In this document: positions 26,901 through 36,021 of the stretch, one piece after another | Numbering within the stretch: the stretch's first letter is position 1 | Layout of the letters: the number at the start of each line of letters is the position of its first letter | Virus record (IMG/VR): IMGVR_UViG_3300042868_002685 | Coordinates: 1 to 42,566 of that record | DNA length: 42,566 bases | Source of the DNA: a virus | Direction: 5' to 3' (one strand) | Notes under the pieces: model-generated | Seen by the model: the letters and a program-made list of their open reading frames with translations, nothing else | What the model was told of the DNA's origin: nothing | Databases searched by the model: none | Position numbers and translations under genes: made by a program

Positions 26901-29900
26901 TTAATATCTCATTTATTACTCCTGAGTAAGCCTTAAATGCTTTATCTAAAAGACTTCTTACAATTGACTCGTTATACTTTGTTACTTTAGCTTCGCCTTC
27001 GCCTTCTAATAAAATCCTTAATTGTTCAGGAGTCATATCTGATGCATCAATATCCATCAACTCCTGTATCTCTGCTCTTTGCTCTTCTAATATTTTTTTA
27101 TCTTGAACTCTTAACGTATCACTAATATATCTTGTGGCATCTTGAATACTTACAACGTCAGAGAATTTAACTTTCTCTCCTCTTAAAGTAGAACCCTTTA
27201 CAGAACTCTTAATTTGAGAAGCCATCTCATTATACGCATAAATATCCTCCACCATTGATGGGTCAATATTTATAAACTCTTCCGCTAACTTTCTAAAATC
27301 TGCATTCTTATCTTTATTCTTAGATAGTTTTTTAATATCTGCTTTAAGACCACTTGCTGTTTTTAACTGAGCACCGTACTCTGCATCTGCAAATACCTTA
27401 CCCATATAGTCAACAAATCTTGATACAGATGTAGGGCTTAACATATTTACTTTAGCAAACTTGCTTATAATAAAACCTCCCTGTCTTGCTGTAATATTAC
27501 CCGACTTCACAAGCGCTTTAATCTCTTGAGCCATTAATATAGCTGCTTTTTTTGTAGCTGCTACTGCTGTCTTTGCTCCCTCTTGTAGGTCTTTAAGTCG
27601 CTTAATATAAAGCTGCTTCTCGGTTAGCGTAAACTTCTTAACATCTTTTAGTGTACCAAATAACTTCGCTACGCTTGGCGCAGACTTTAGGTTGATACCA
27701 AATTTAGTCTTAATATCGCGGATAATTTTTTCGCGTTGTACGTCTGTGGCATTCTCGTAAACCTTAGACCCCATCACGTAACTAATTACGTTCTCAGTTA
27801 TCTTTGCTTGGTCTACATTACGTTTCTTAGACTTCTCTATAATACCCTCAACTTCACCCATCATCCTATCAAACCCTACAGATAACTTCTCAGAGATTTT
27901 TACTCTTGCAGATGCAGGAGTCTCAGGAGCCATAGCACTTTTAATCTCGGCTGCAGGTATACCTTCACCCTCTAAGAATAATTTAATAGCTTCCTCAGAA
28001 AATCCTTGTGCTCTCGCCTCTTTAACTACCTTAGTGGTTGAGTCTGTTAATTGAGCCTTTGATATAGGTGATTGTTTTTCTTTAATATCAAGAGCTTGTG
28101 CATTTAATACAGGATTATCACTATATAAAGGTCCTCCTATAAATTTTAATTTTCCTAAGTCTTTAATTTCAGAATTTACAATATAAAGTTCTTCTCCAAC
28201 GCTTTCTAAATTGCCTAAATTTTTAATTTTAGACTTTCTAAAATCAGCAGACCCACCAATAGTTTTTAAATTTCCTAAATCTTCTACATTAGAATTTATA
28301 AATTCACCACTTCCCCCAATAGTCTCTAAATTGCCTAATGATTTAACATTAGAATATCCAAAATCAGCAGAACCTACAATACTTTTTAAATTATTTAAGT
28401 TTTCAATATTTGAATATCCAAAATCAGCATCACCACCAATAGTTTTTAAATTACCTAAATTTTCAACTTTAGAATTAAAAAAATTAGCATTACGTCCAAT
28501 AGTCTCTAAATTGCCTAATGATTTAATATTAGAATCTGCAAAATCAGCATTATATACAATTCTTTTTAAATTACCTAATTCTTTTACTCTAGAATTTACA
28601 AACTCAGCATTCCCACCAATAAATTCTAAATTATTTAAGTTTTCAATATTTGAATATCCAAAATCAGCACCACCACCAATAGTTTTTAAATTACCTAAAT
28701 TTTCAACTTTAGAGTTTCTAAAATATCCACGTTTACCAATAGTTTCTAAATTACCTAAGTCTTCAATTATAGAACCTTCAAAATCTGCACTAGCACCAAT
28801 AGTTTTTAATTTCCCTAAATCTTTTACTCTAGAATTTTCAAAACCTGCATTCCCACCAATAAATTCTAAATTATCTAAGTTTTTAATATTTGAATTTCTA
28901 AAATCTACATTACCTCCAATGCTTTTTAAATTACCCAAGTCTTCTAAGTCAGAATTTTTAAAATTTGCATCACCACCAATAACTTCTAAATTACCTAATG
29001 ATTTAATTTCAGATTCTTCAAAATCTAAATAACCTGTAATAAGTTTTAAGTTTTTAACTTTTGATAAATCATCAAATGAAGCGCTTAAACTACCAAAAAA
29101 TATTTCGGTATTTTCATTAATATTAATTGAATTTTTTGCTACTTTCCCTTTTAAATCTTCAGTAAAATTATCTTGTTCAATTTTTTTATCAAAAGTTTCT
29201 TTTAATATACTTACTAAACCGTTTTCACCGTAATCAACAGAATATTTTTTAGCATCTTTTATTATATCTAAATATTCTAATATATCATTCTTAGATATAC
29301 TATTATTTTCAATCTTCTTAGTAAAGTCTTTTACTTTATTATTGTAAGCAATAGCGTCTAACCATTTTTTACCGCTATCGTTTGGTATACTTTCTTTTAA
29401 GAATTTATCAGCAACAGGTAGCATATCAGGTTCTAAGTCTTGCTTAGAAGAAGCATTACCTCTTACCTCACCAACCTTATCACCTTCCATTCTTACAGCA
29501 ATTCTTGGAACATATTCTCCATTTTTATCATCTGTAACATAAACATAAAAGTCACCACCTCTTAGTTGGCTTAGTGCATTTGTTTTTGTACACCAATAAG
29601 TATTTTGTACTAATTGAGATAATTTATTTGCCGTACCAGTTATATCTTTTGCATTTTCTCCACCGTCAAACTTCAACCACTTCCCTTCTTTAGTTGATAC
29701 CATAGAATTAGCACCAACAATATTATTTATATTATTGCTTTGTACTTCTACGTAATCTTTTAATAGAGCCTTACTCTCACTATCATAGATAGATGCAAGC
29801 GTACCTGCATCAAATGGCGTAAAGTTTCTAATTGTTTTATTACTTCTCTTAGTGTATGCTCCCGTTTTAAGGTCGTAGTTATTAGTAAGCACAGCATCTA

Positions 29901-32900
29901 AGATTATATATTTAAATGCATCACTGTAATCAGATTGGTTTAAATAACTCTTCCATTGGCTTAATGTTTCTTCTTGTGCTTTTGCGTACTGTGAGATAAA
30001 ATTAGCTCTCATAGGAGAGTTTTCATCAAGAGCAGACTTAGCGCTTTCTATCCTACTTAAAGATGCACCTTCGTCTTCTAATGTAGTAATCTCGGCTTTG
30101 ATAGCTTGCGTAATTGCAGGACTATCTTCGTTAATTATATAATTATCAGCATCCTTTATAAGTTTGTTAAACTCTTCGGTTATCTTTTTATCTACCTCTT
30201 CCTTAGTAAACTTCACTCCCGATAAACCAATTTGGTTCATTGCCTGAGCAGTTCTCTTGTCGTCTATACCAACTCTCTTGTATTTAAGTACATCATTCTC
30301 GGTAAGGTTTATTAATCCCTTCTGAGCCTTAGAAATAGGAACAGGGATACTTTGTTGCATTTGCTCCACCTCTTGCTGCACCTTTTGTGCTTTAGAAACC
30401 ACCACAGAATTAGTTTCGTACTTTGATTGTACTTCCTCTAAAAATCCTTCGCTTTCCCAACTTTTATAGTAATCAATAATACCTTCTGTATTACTTGATG
30501 TTTGTACAAAGTCAAGTAGTCTAACTTCTAATAATGCTAATTCATTTCTTAAATCTTTTATTATAGATTTTTCTGTTGCAGTATCAGAGTTACCATAAGC
30601 AATTATACTTACTGCTGTTGGTGTATCTATCATTGCATCAACAATAGTTTTAAACTCAAAATTATCTACCATTATATTGGCAATAATATCATTTGCTGAG
30701 TTTAAAATAAAAATACCCTTTTTAGGTAATGCAGAAAATCTCATTTGCTGTATCTTCTCAACAACATCATCAGCACTAAATACTCTTCCAATAGGTTTAC
30801 TTAGTACCTTATTAGAATCCATTTTCTCTACCTTATAAGGTTTTTCTTTACCTGTTGCTTCTTTAGCTCTTTGAAAACTTTCAAATGTATCGCCTTGTTT
30901 TAATACGGTATATTGTTCTTTGTAAGTATCAATTATAATATGCTCTAATTCTATTCCTAATCCTTTAAATCCTTCTTGAATCCTTTCGGTTAATCTAAAA
31001 TCTGCGCCACTTGGTTTTAAATTACCTGATGGATGGTTGTGAATTAAATATGTTTTTTTAGCTTTATATCTTTTTGCTCCTGTTGTTACAATCCTTGCAT
31101 CAACTTGGGCAGCTGTAACTCCACCTATCCCTAAAAATTGTATATGAGCAGTACCTTTTTCGTCAATATGAACCGCAAACGCGTGCTCAACACCTTTACT
31201 TTCCAGTGTCTTCATTACAAACGCTACGTCTGCGTGACTTTTTATTTTGGTATCACCTGAGAATTTAATATCTTTTACTTGACTCCAAACTTCTTCTAAA
31301 GTTTTTACGTCACCCTCTTTAACATTTTTATTTTCTATTGGGTAATTACCTTTAACTTCACTCTTATAAGGTAAACCATCTTTAGGTTCAAATACCATAG
31401 GTAATTGTGCCTTAGAAATAGGAGTAGAATTAACTTCATCCCAATTTTCTATAAGTTTTAATTTACCAAATTTACGAAGATTTGCTCTTGGTGACTTAAA
31501 TCTATCTAAGGTTTTATCTCCTATATTTTTTTCTCTTATACCATATTTTTTTGCATTTTCATTATTCCAAGTTCCAATATGTAAAATTTCTACATCTGCA
31601 TTAAAAAAATTTCCTTTTACCCAATCTACTTTTGGTATTTCAAGAAGTTTATATACAAATCTTTCCCCAAATATATCTCTAACATAAATATCGCCTACCT
31701 TTAATTCTTCGCCTTTTACTTCTTTTGTTTTATAATCTCTTAAATTTATTTTTTGTGCCTTAGAAATAGGAGTCTTGATAGCTTTTCTACCTTGCTCATC
31801 AACTAAGTAATATCCTCCACCAAATCCATCAGGTGTTACTTTTGCTTGTTTTACACCATAACCATATTGACGTAGCATATTATTCAGCTGAGATGGATTA
31901 GAATCCCTTTTAAAGAACCCTTTGTCATTCATCCCCATAGTATTAGCCACAGCGATAGCCTTGCTTCTATTGTCAACCTGTGACTTAGATGCTTGTGCTT
32001 TTTTTACAACATTTGATTTTTCAGTAATAGTTATCTCCTCACCCTTACGGATTGATTCAGATATGGTATTAAAGAAATCAACAATATCTTTAGTGTTCTT
32101 TATATCTTCAAATGGTTTTAATGCGCCATTAGTAATCTTTGCAACAAACTCATTAATGATTGCTGCAATTTTTTGTAGTGTGCTTGGAGATATAGTTTCT
32201 TCTTGTTGTTCTAATATACCACCTAACTCCGCAAGATATTCCTCGTACGTTACATCACCCTCGTATAGATTAGCAAATTCAATTAATTGTTTATTAGTGC
32301 TATCCTTTAATACTTTAGAAATTCTATCTTTAAATGCTTTAAATAACTTAGGATTCTCACCAAATGCCTTTAGCATTACACCGTGAAAAATCTCGTGTGC
32401 TACCGTTCTTCCGTCAGCCCTATCCAAGTTAATATCAATACGACCCGAATAACCACCATCAGCGGTTTCATACGCTTGAAAATTTCCTTTTGAACCTTGA
32501 GTAGCTCCCAATTTTTCCATTGCGGCATTATAACTACCTTCGTTTTCGTGGATAACAATATCAAAATTTGGAAGCACAGACCTCAAGGTCGTAAGACCTC
32601 TCTGAGCCGACTCAATAATTTTAGTCTTTGCCTTGTCAGCTAATTTTGTCTTAATATTATTTACAGTAGTCTTGTCAGATACAGAAATACCACTATCAGT
32701 AGTCGCTTCTTTTTTACCAAACAATCCCTTTAGTTCAGTTACTTCCTGTTCAGGTGTCTTTGAAGACACTTCAGTAGTAGGTTGTGAAATAGGATTTCTT
32801 GTCATAGTAGCACGACCTGAATCTTTTACAAACCCAAATTTTTCATAAAAATTTTGTAATTGTTTAGGAGTTTCAAACCCTTTAGCTTTTAAATCGCCTA

Positions 32901-35900
32901 TAAGATTTGGTGTAAGTGTAAGTGTTACATTATTTTTATCTGCATTATCTGTAACCATTTTCATTATTGCAGAACCGTTTCCTGTTCTTTCTCCTCTTTG
33001 TTCACTAACAACTTCGTCTATCTTTACAATATTATCATCAACCTTAGACATTTTTACTCTGCCTATTTGTTTCCCATCTTCATTAGTTACAGCATACCCG
33101 CCTCTAATATCATCATTTGGAAAAATAACATCTGCATCATCAAAAAATAATTCAGTTTTTGCTTTTACTTCTTCTTGCGGTTGCGCAGGAGTGACTTCTG
33201 TGGTCCCTTCGGTAGTTACTGGGGATTGTTTTTTTAATACAGGTAAATCTATTTTTACTGTTCCTTCAGTAAAATATACATTTTCCTCATTTAATCCTAT
33301 TTTATTTAAATAAGGTAATAGTCTTTCTTTAACTTTTTGAAATTCTTCTTCTGATTTTACTTTTATATTATCAAAATTTCCTTTATTAACTTCTATATCT
33401 AAATTATTAACAATAGCATCACCATTTATAGCAACTTTTTCAGTAATTAAATTACCATTTTTATCATATTGTAATTCATACCCTCTATTTAATTGTTGAT
33501 TCCATACTCTTAATCCATCGGTAGATATGCTTGTTGTTTCAGTATACTCGTGTCCTTCAGGTAGCAATGATTGAACGCTTGAAATCATTGTTTTAAAATC
33601 TTCTTTATTTCTTGATTGATTTTCAAACTTAGAACTCCATTTATTTGTAGCTTTACCATTTTCATAGATACGGTAAAAACTTACAAAATCATTATCAGAC
33701 TTAGCTGTAACAACTAAATCTATACTCCCTGTTTTAGGGTGTGCATATTCTAAAATTTCAATCCCATTATTTTCAGAATGAGATACAGGAACAGCTGCTC
33801 TATCACTTCCTCCTAATTTAGAATATTCTCCAGCTCCCTCAAAAACATCTGTTAATTTTATTTTTGATTCAGCTTCGGCTTGTCTTTCAGCAATAGGTCT
33901 ATCATCTACTTCTTTTTTCGGTTGCGCATTAACGACTTCTGTGGTCCCTGTGGTAGTTCCTTTAGGTTGGACGTTTCCTTCGCCCATTTTTGGCAATCCC
34001 ACTTTGGGCTGTTTGCCGCGTAGCAGGCTTTCATCTGTGCTTGGTTCTTGAATGGCATCTTCTTTAGGTTTAGTTGTTTCTAATGCAGCTTTTTCTGCTA
34101 TTTTTTTAGTTTCAAAATTATAAGTAGTCTTTGTAATACCCTGCTCTTCTCCATCTTGACCAAGTTTTTTAAAGTATTTACCATCTTTTTCATAATAAAT
34201 ATACTCTTTTGGTTTTTCTTCAATTACAACTTCAGCTTTTACTTCTTCTTGTAATTGATTCTCTTGAATATTTTTAATCTCTTGTCTTAAAGCCGCAGAT
34301 TTATCTTTACCTGTTTGGGTTTTATTACCTTCAAGGTCTTGTAATTGTTTCTCTAATTCAGTAATAGCATTTAAACTTGTCTCGTTTAAATTAGGATTAG
34401 CTTTTCTAACGTCTTCCTTAATTGAATTTGTAACTACTTTATCTTGGATGATTTTGTTGTATCCAACATTATCATTTTTAATCTCAAACTTAATAGTAGC
34501 AAGCTCAGCTCCATTAGCATTCTCTACAATATCTTTTACGGTTTGCTCTGTTACAGCCTCACCATTAATCTTAAATGTTGGTCTTTTTAAAACCTCTGTA
34601 TATAAAGATGGAATAGCCATAGGTCCTTCAGATATACCTTCAAGAATTATTTCTGCTTTGTCCATCTTTTGACCAATTGCAGCTCTTGCTGAAGCCTCAC
34701 CCCCTGACCCACCTACCATTTCAATACCAACTGCTGCACCACCCGCCTTAATTTTAGAAGCGGCAGTGTTTCCTAATAACTTAGCACCAACCTTACCTGC
34801 TACACGAGCTGTTAAACCATCAATCACACCAATAATTGCACCTCTTGATATAGAACGGATTCTAATAGAAGACAACGCCTTTTCATCTTCTAATACTTTT
34901 CTTACGCCTTCTTCAGTAAATGGTAAATTTCTTTTTGTTAATTCTTCTTGTAGTAATTCTCCAAAAGTAAGACCATTCTCAAGAACAGCACTCATTGTAC
35001 CCATTGCATAAGGCATAGAAGCTAAAGCCGCAGGTATCGCTCCTACCCCTGCTCCACCTACAAATCCTGCCGTAGCGGCACCACCAACAACAGCTGCACC
35101 CGCAGCTACTGTTGAAAGATTAGCCATTGTACTCATTGAACTTATTACAAGTTCAGGTAAAACCTGTGGGTTTTCAACTAAACCTTTTATTACACCAAAA
35201 GTGCTTTCACCTTCATCTTGATATGTTTTTGAAAATGCTTGCATATCTTTAGAAGGTCCAAATCTTTCTACGTCTTTGGTGGCTCTAATATATTTTTGAA
35301 TTGTTTCTGAAGAAGTATTTTTACCCAATGCTTCCATAGTTGTAGCAGGGGCAACAATAGACCCTTGCCTTTGCCCTTGGTCTATTGCTCTAAATGTATT
35401 ATCAAGAAATTTAACAGCACCTTTTGTTGTAGCGGGGAAAACTGCAGCAGCTGTAGGATTTAAGTATTGAATTTTATCAGCTAAAAAACTAACCGTTTTT
35501 AATTTATCAGAATACCAATCGTCATCTTCAGCTATTGTAGATATATTCTTTTCATCAGTAATTAACTTTTGAGTTTCTACATCAATAGCAGGAACCATTG
35601 GTGCTTTTTCTGTCACATCAATAGCAGGGACAGAGGTAGCCTCTGCCATTGGTTTAATAGCTTGCTGAGGGGCTACTGTTTTTGTAGGTTCAGGTTGAGG
35701 AATACCAACGGTATTCTTTGCAAATGGATTAAGATTCTGCTCTGACGATAAGCCCGAAGAAGTACCTGCCAAAGAAGATTCCGTAGTGGTTGGTTCTTTT
35801 TTTTTTAATGTCGGTTGAGCCCCAACTCCCATAAGGTTCTTATAGTCTTCTATACTTTTATTGTATCCTTCTTTTTGGAATAAATCAAAAGAATCATTTA

Positions 35901-36006
35901 AGGCATCAGGATTGGTAGAGATTAATTGCTTAAAATCATCAATACTTTTTTTGTAACCTTGTTGTACAAATAAATTATAAGAATCTTGTATTGCTTGCTC
36001 GTTCAT
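23929..36006 (-). CDS. Giant multidomain virion-associated protein, 4025 residues
   Basis: At 12 kb this gene takes over a quarter of the window. Visible parts: two N-terminal repeats (Y-x-LF-x2-GY-x-KSI-x-D-F/Y) in residues 5-60; a Gly/Ala hydrophobic stretch at about 290-345; a GNAT-like domain near 945-1075 (RGERTGNGSAIM, NFYEKFGFV); a zincin at about 1200 (HEIFHG, with downstream Glu); a RadC/JAB-like metallo-domain near 1655 (HNHPSGN...D); sixteen 20-residue repeats at 2319-2635; long helical regions; and a basic RFGASG-repeat tail. The sequence PISKAQ occurs four times between domains. This is the 'large polyvalent protein' plan of proteins injected with phage DNA. Virion location is inferred from the adjoining structural genes. 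Confidence 0.85.
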   Translation of the reverse strand: MNEQAIQDSYNLFVQQGYKKSIDDFKQLISTNPDALNDSFDLFQKEGYNKSIEDYKNLMGVGAQPTLKKKEPTTTESSLAGTSSGLSSEQNLNPFAKNTVGIPQPEPTKTVAPQQAIKPMAEATSVPAIDVTEKAPMVPAIDVETQKLITDEKNISTIAEDDDWYSDKLKTVSFLADKIQYLNPTAAAVFPATTKGAVKFLDNTFRAIDQGQRQGSIVAPATTMEALGKNTSSETIQKYIRATKDVERFGPSKDMQAFSKTYQDEGESTFGVIKGLVENPQVLPELVISSMSTMANLSTVAAGAAVVGGAATAGFVGGAGVGAIPAALASMPYAMGTMSAVLENGLTFGELLQEELTKRNLPFTEEGVRKVLEDEKALSSIRIRSISRGAIIGVIDGLTARVAGKVGAKLLGNTAASKIKAGGAAVGIEMVGGSGGEASARAAIGQKMDKAEIILEGISEGPMAIPSLYTEVLKRPTFKINGEAVTEQTVKDIVENANGAELATIKFEIKNDNVGYNKIIQDKVVTNSIKEDVRKANPNLNETSLNAITELEKQLQDLEGNKTQTGKDKSAALRQEIKNIQENQLQEEVKAEVVIEEKPKEYIYYEKDGKYFKKLGQDGEEQGITKTTYNFETKKIAEKAALETTKPKEDAIQEPSTDESLLRGKQPKVGLPKMGEGNVQPKGTTTGTTEVVNAQPKKEVDDRPIAERQAEAESKIKLTDVFEGAGEYSKLGGSDRAAVPVSHSENNGIEILEYAHPKTGSIDLVVTAKSDNDFVSFYRIYENGKATNKWSSKFENQSRNKEDFKTMISSVQSLLPEGHEYTETTSISTDGLRVWNQQLNRGYELQYDKNGNLITEKVAINGDAIVNNLDIEVNKGNFDNIKVKSEEEFQKVKERLLPYLNKIGLNEENVYFTEGTVKIDLPVLKKQSPVTTEGTTEVTPAQPQEEVKAKTELFFDDADVIFPNDDIRGGYAVTNEDGKQIGRVKMSKVDDNIVKIDEVVSEQRGERTGNGSAIMKMVTDNADKNNVTLTLTPNLIGDLKAKGFETPKQLQNFYEKFGFVKDSGRATMTRNPISQPTTEVSSKTPEQEVTELKGLFGKKEATTDSGISVSDKTTVNNIKTKLADKAKTKIIESAQRGLTTLRSVLPNFDIVIHENEGSYNAAMEKLGATQGSKGNFQAYETADGGYSGRIDINLDRADGRTVAHEIFHGVMLKAFGENPKLFKAFKDRISKVLKDSTNKQLIEFANLYEGDVTYEEYLAELGGILEQQEETISPSTLQKIAAIINEFVAKITNGALKPFEDIKNTKDIVDFFNTISESIRKGEEITITEKSNVVKKAQASKSQVDNRSKAIAVANTMGMNDKGFFKRDSNPSQLNNMLRQYGYGVKQAKVTPDGFGGGYYLVDEQGRKAIKTPISKAQKINLRDYKTKEVKGEELKVGDIYVRDIFGERFVYKLLEIPKVDWVKGNFFNADVEILHIGTWNNENAKKYGIREKNIGDKTLDRFKSPRANLRKFGKLKLIENWDEVNSTPISKAQLPMVFEPKDGLPYKSEVKGNYPIENKNVKEGDVKTLEEVWSQVKDIKFSGDTKIKSHADVAFVMKTLESKGVEHAFAVHIDEKGTAHIQFLGIGGVTAAQVDARIVTTGAKRYKAKKTYLIHNHPSGNLKPSGADFRLTERIQEGFKGLGIELEHIIIDTYKEQYTVLKQGDTFESFQRAKEATGKEKPYKVEKMDSNKVLSKPIGRVFSADDVVEKIQQMRFSALPKKGIFILNSANDIIANIMVDNFEFKTIVDAMIDTPTAVSIIAYGNSDTATEKSIIKDLRNELALLEVRLLDFVQTSSNTEGIIDYYKSWESEGFLEEVQSKYETNSVVVSKAQKVQQEVEQMQQSIPVPISKAQKGLINLTENDVLKYKRVGIDDKRTAQAMNQIGLSGVKFTKEEVDKKITEEFNKLIKDADNYIINEDSPAITQAIKAEITTLEDEGASLSRIESAKSALDENSPMRANFISQYAKAQEETLSQWKSYLNQSDYSDAFKYIILDAVLTNNYDLKTGAYTKRSNKTIRNFTPFDAGTLASIYDSESKALLKDYVEVQSNNINNIVGANSMVSTKEGKWLKFDGGENAKDITGTANKLSQLVQNTYWCTKTNALSQLRGGDFYVYVTDDKNGEYVPRIAVRMEGDKVGEVRGNASSKQDLEPDMLPVADKFLKESIPNDSGKKWLDAIAYNNKVKDFTKKIENNSISKNDILEYLDIIKDAKKYSVDYGENGLVSILKETFDKKIEQDNFTEDLKGKVAKNSININENTEIFFGSLSASFDDLSKVKNLKLITGYLDFEESEIKSLGNLEVIGGDANFKNSDLEDLGNLKSIGGNVDFRNSNIKNLDNLEFIGGNAGFENSRVKDLGKLKTIGASADFEGSIIEDLGNLETIGKRGYFRNSKVENLGNLKTIGGGADFGYSNIENLNNLEFIGGNAEFVNSRVKELGNLKRIVYNADFADSNIKSLGNLETIGRNANFFNSKVENLGNLKTIGGDADFGYSNIENLNNLKSIVGSADFGYSNVKSLGNLETIGGSGEFINSNVEDLGNLKTIGGSADFRKSKIKNLGNLESVGEELYIVNSEIKDLGKLKFIGGPLYSDNPVLNAQALDIKEKQSPISKAQLTDSTTKVVKEARAQGFSEEAIKLFLEGEGIPAAEIKSAMAPETPASARVKISEKLSVGFDRMMGEVEGIIEKSKKRNVDQAKITENVISYVMGSKVYENATDVQREKIIRDIKTKFGINLKSAPSVAKLFGTLKDVKKFTLTEKQLYIKRLKDLQEGAKTAVAATKKAAILMAQEIKALVKSGNITARQGGFIISKFAKVNMLSPTSVSRFVDYMGKVFADAEYGAQLKTASGLKADIKKLSKNKDKNADFRKLAEEFINIDPSMVEDIYAYNEMASQIKSSVKGSTLRGEKVKFSDVVSIQDATRYISDTLRVQDKKILEEQRAEIQELMDIDASDMTPEQLRILLEGEGEAKVTKYNESIVRSLLDKAFKAYSGVINEILKTNYDAFYTGEKVELTKNQKTLIKQFMDMDLSILTPKESLQAVDALANFIQNQSTAKMQTVVSDYTGRLNARKLAKSGIKAQPLMKYFSKGFGRFLAEQTTTLPILFEKMFKGFNRSGEVQDMMGVTNLINGKSNAQTKSNIIVNNYVKQFFNKKANGEAFNTEYNNVERNMSSFMMRNVIGTEQEMKSEFNRRKNLLEESIEVLSKGNDVEKQKGKLYQKAYDKILADTNNIQEIKNKTDKTNLEAIDFWMNEWANIYQELSDVSENIYNKILEKDINYSSPDRFAKISSDTGEVDLANDESAFHNNNGTIYKKETGVLMKATKPETLPTNKKNGKPTSYIELSFDKNNSNAMYDALVDIKTAAPIRQIEAFENSEDFEKIVPTADDAKILKDRIQLYIRNIRNKNPYTDDQFSKAVRRLNRLAAFGVGQALGGVTQPIKQTVSVGTNTLINAGSLDVMGAFDAAKQKFISESGYGIANRGVESQAQIESLNKLIDIASKGNFDKTIKTIEKVNQEYLELFLVNPDVFIARASWMTYYEKSLKEQGVDTKGIDYNTHELNEKAANYAQRMVDRQQNISDVDLSGKLFASKESANQVLVKMLMPFASFRMNQSARLGADLATLSDKTATAEDKKIAAKSVAGFGVELATFKMISAGIAITLGTLTKMGMGEDEDEEEKDKRMNDIIKGQWTGTITDIISPLPIVDKPIQAAVETVSTLLEEGTGLPVSTFGVRKSDWTSNLGTFGISAQRATELYDMTKLAATGEYTDDFNKKHTISSERQEQITYLLPFAMLSNMGLAPSEVNTVVKNAVKYAKKNTKSTAEKAQAKENKEERESNKQEKINALKSIIEESNDEAIIKQAREKIDEVDADSEEKKAIKQENAQEKQAKKKLLVDPDTGEEYDSESDLKRYNKDLWEQNFGEGSDWYESHKEEKEVESLLRKKVQQMKDEKMNYTGRNSDGSVKRFGASGTKKTQRFGASGKGKTKRFGS
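28130..29052 (-). repeat. Sixteen tandem 60-bp units encoding 20-residue LRR-like repeats
   Basis: Fifteen full and one partial unit follow each other with no change of length. The protein pattern is L-x-x-I-G-G-x-A-x-F-x-N-S-x-V-x-x-L-G-N. Regular Leu/Ile, Phe and an Asn-Ser turn every 20 residues predict a solenoid (leucine-rich-repeat or beta-helix type), usually a binding surface. Exact 60-bp spacing points to growth by unequal recombination. The antisense frame is also open here, which is a by-product of the repeat. Confidence 0.9.
32754..32769. repeat. 16-bp palindrome GTGTCTTTGAAGACAC, copy 7, inside the giant gene
   Basis: Identical to copies 1 and 6. It lies in the linker before the GNAT-to-zincin segment (encoding part of VSSKTPEQE). 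Its presence on the antisense side of a late gene supports a strand-independent DNA site. Confidence 0.7.
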
Positions 36007-36021
36007 ATTTTAATTATATTA

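Noticed and set aside
28211-29032. Long plus-strand frame across the 60-bp repeats
   Set aside because: It is the mirror of the repeat in the giant gene; it has a repeated low-complexity product, no leader, and no independent support.
28130-29052. CRISPR array
   Set aside because: The units are 60 bp without spacers and keep the reading frame of the giant protein.
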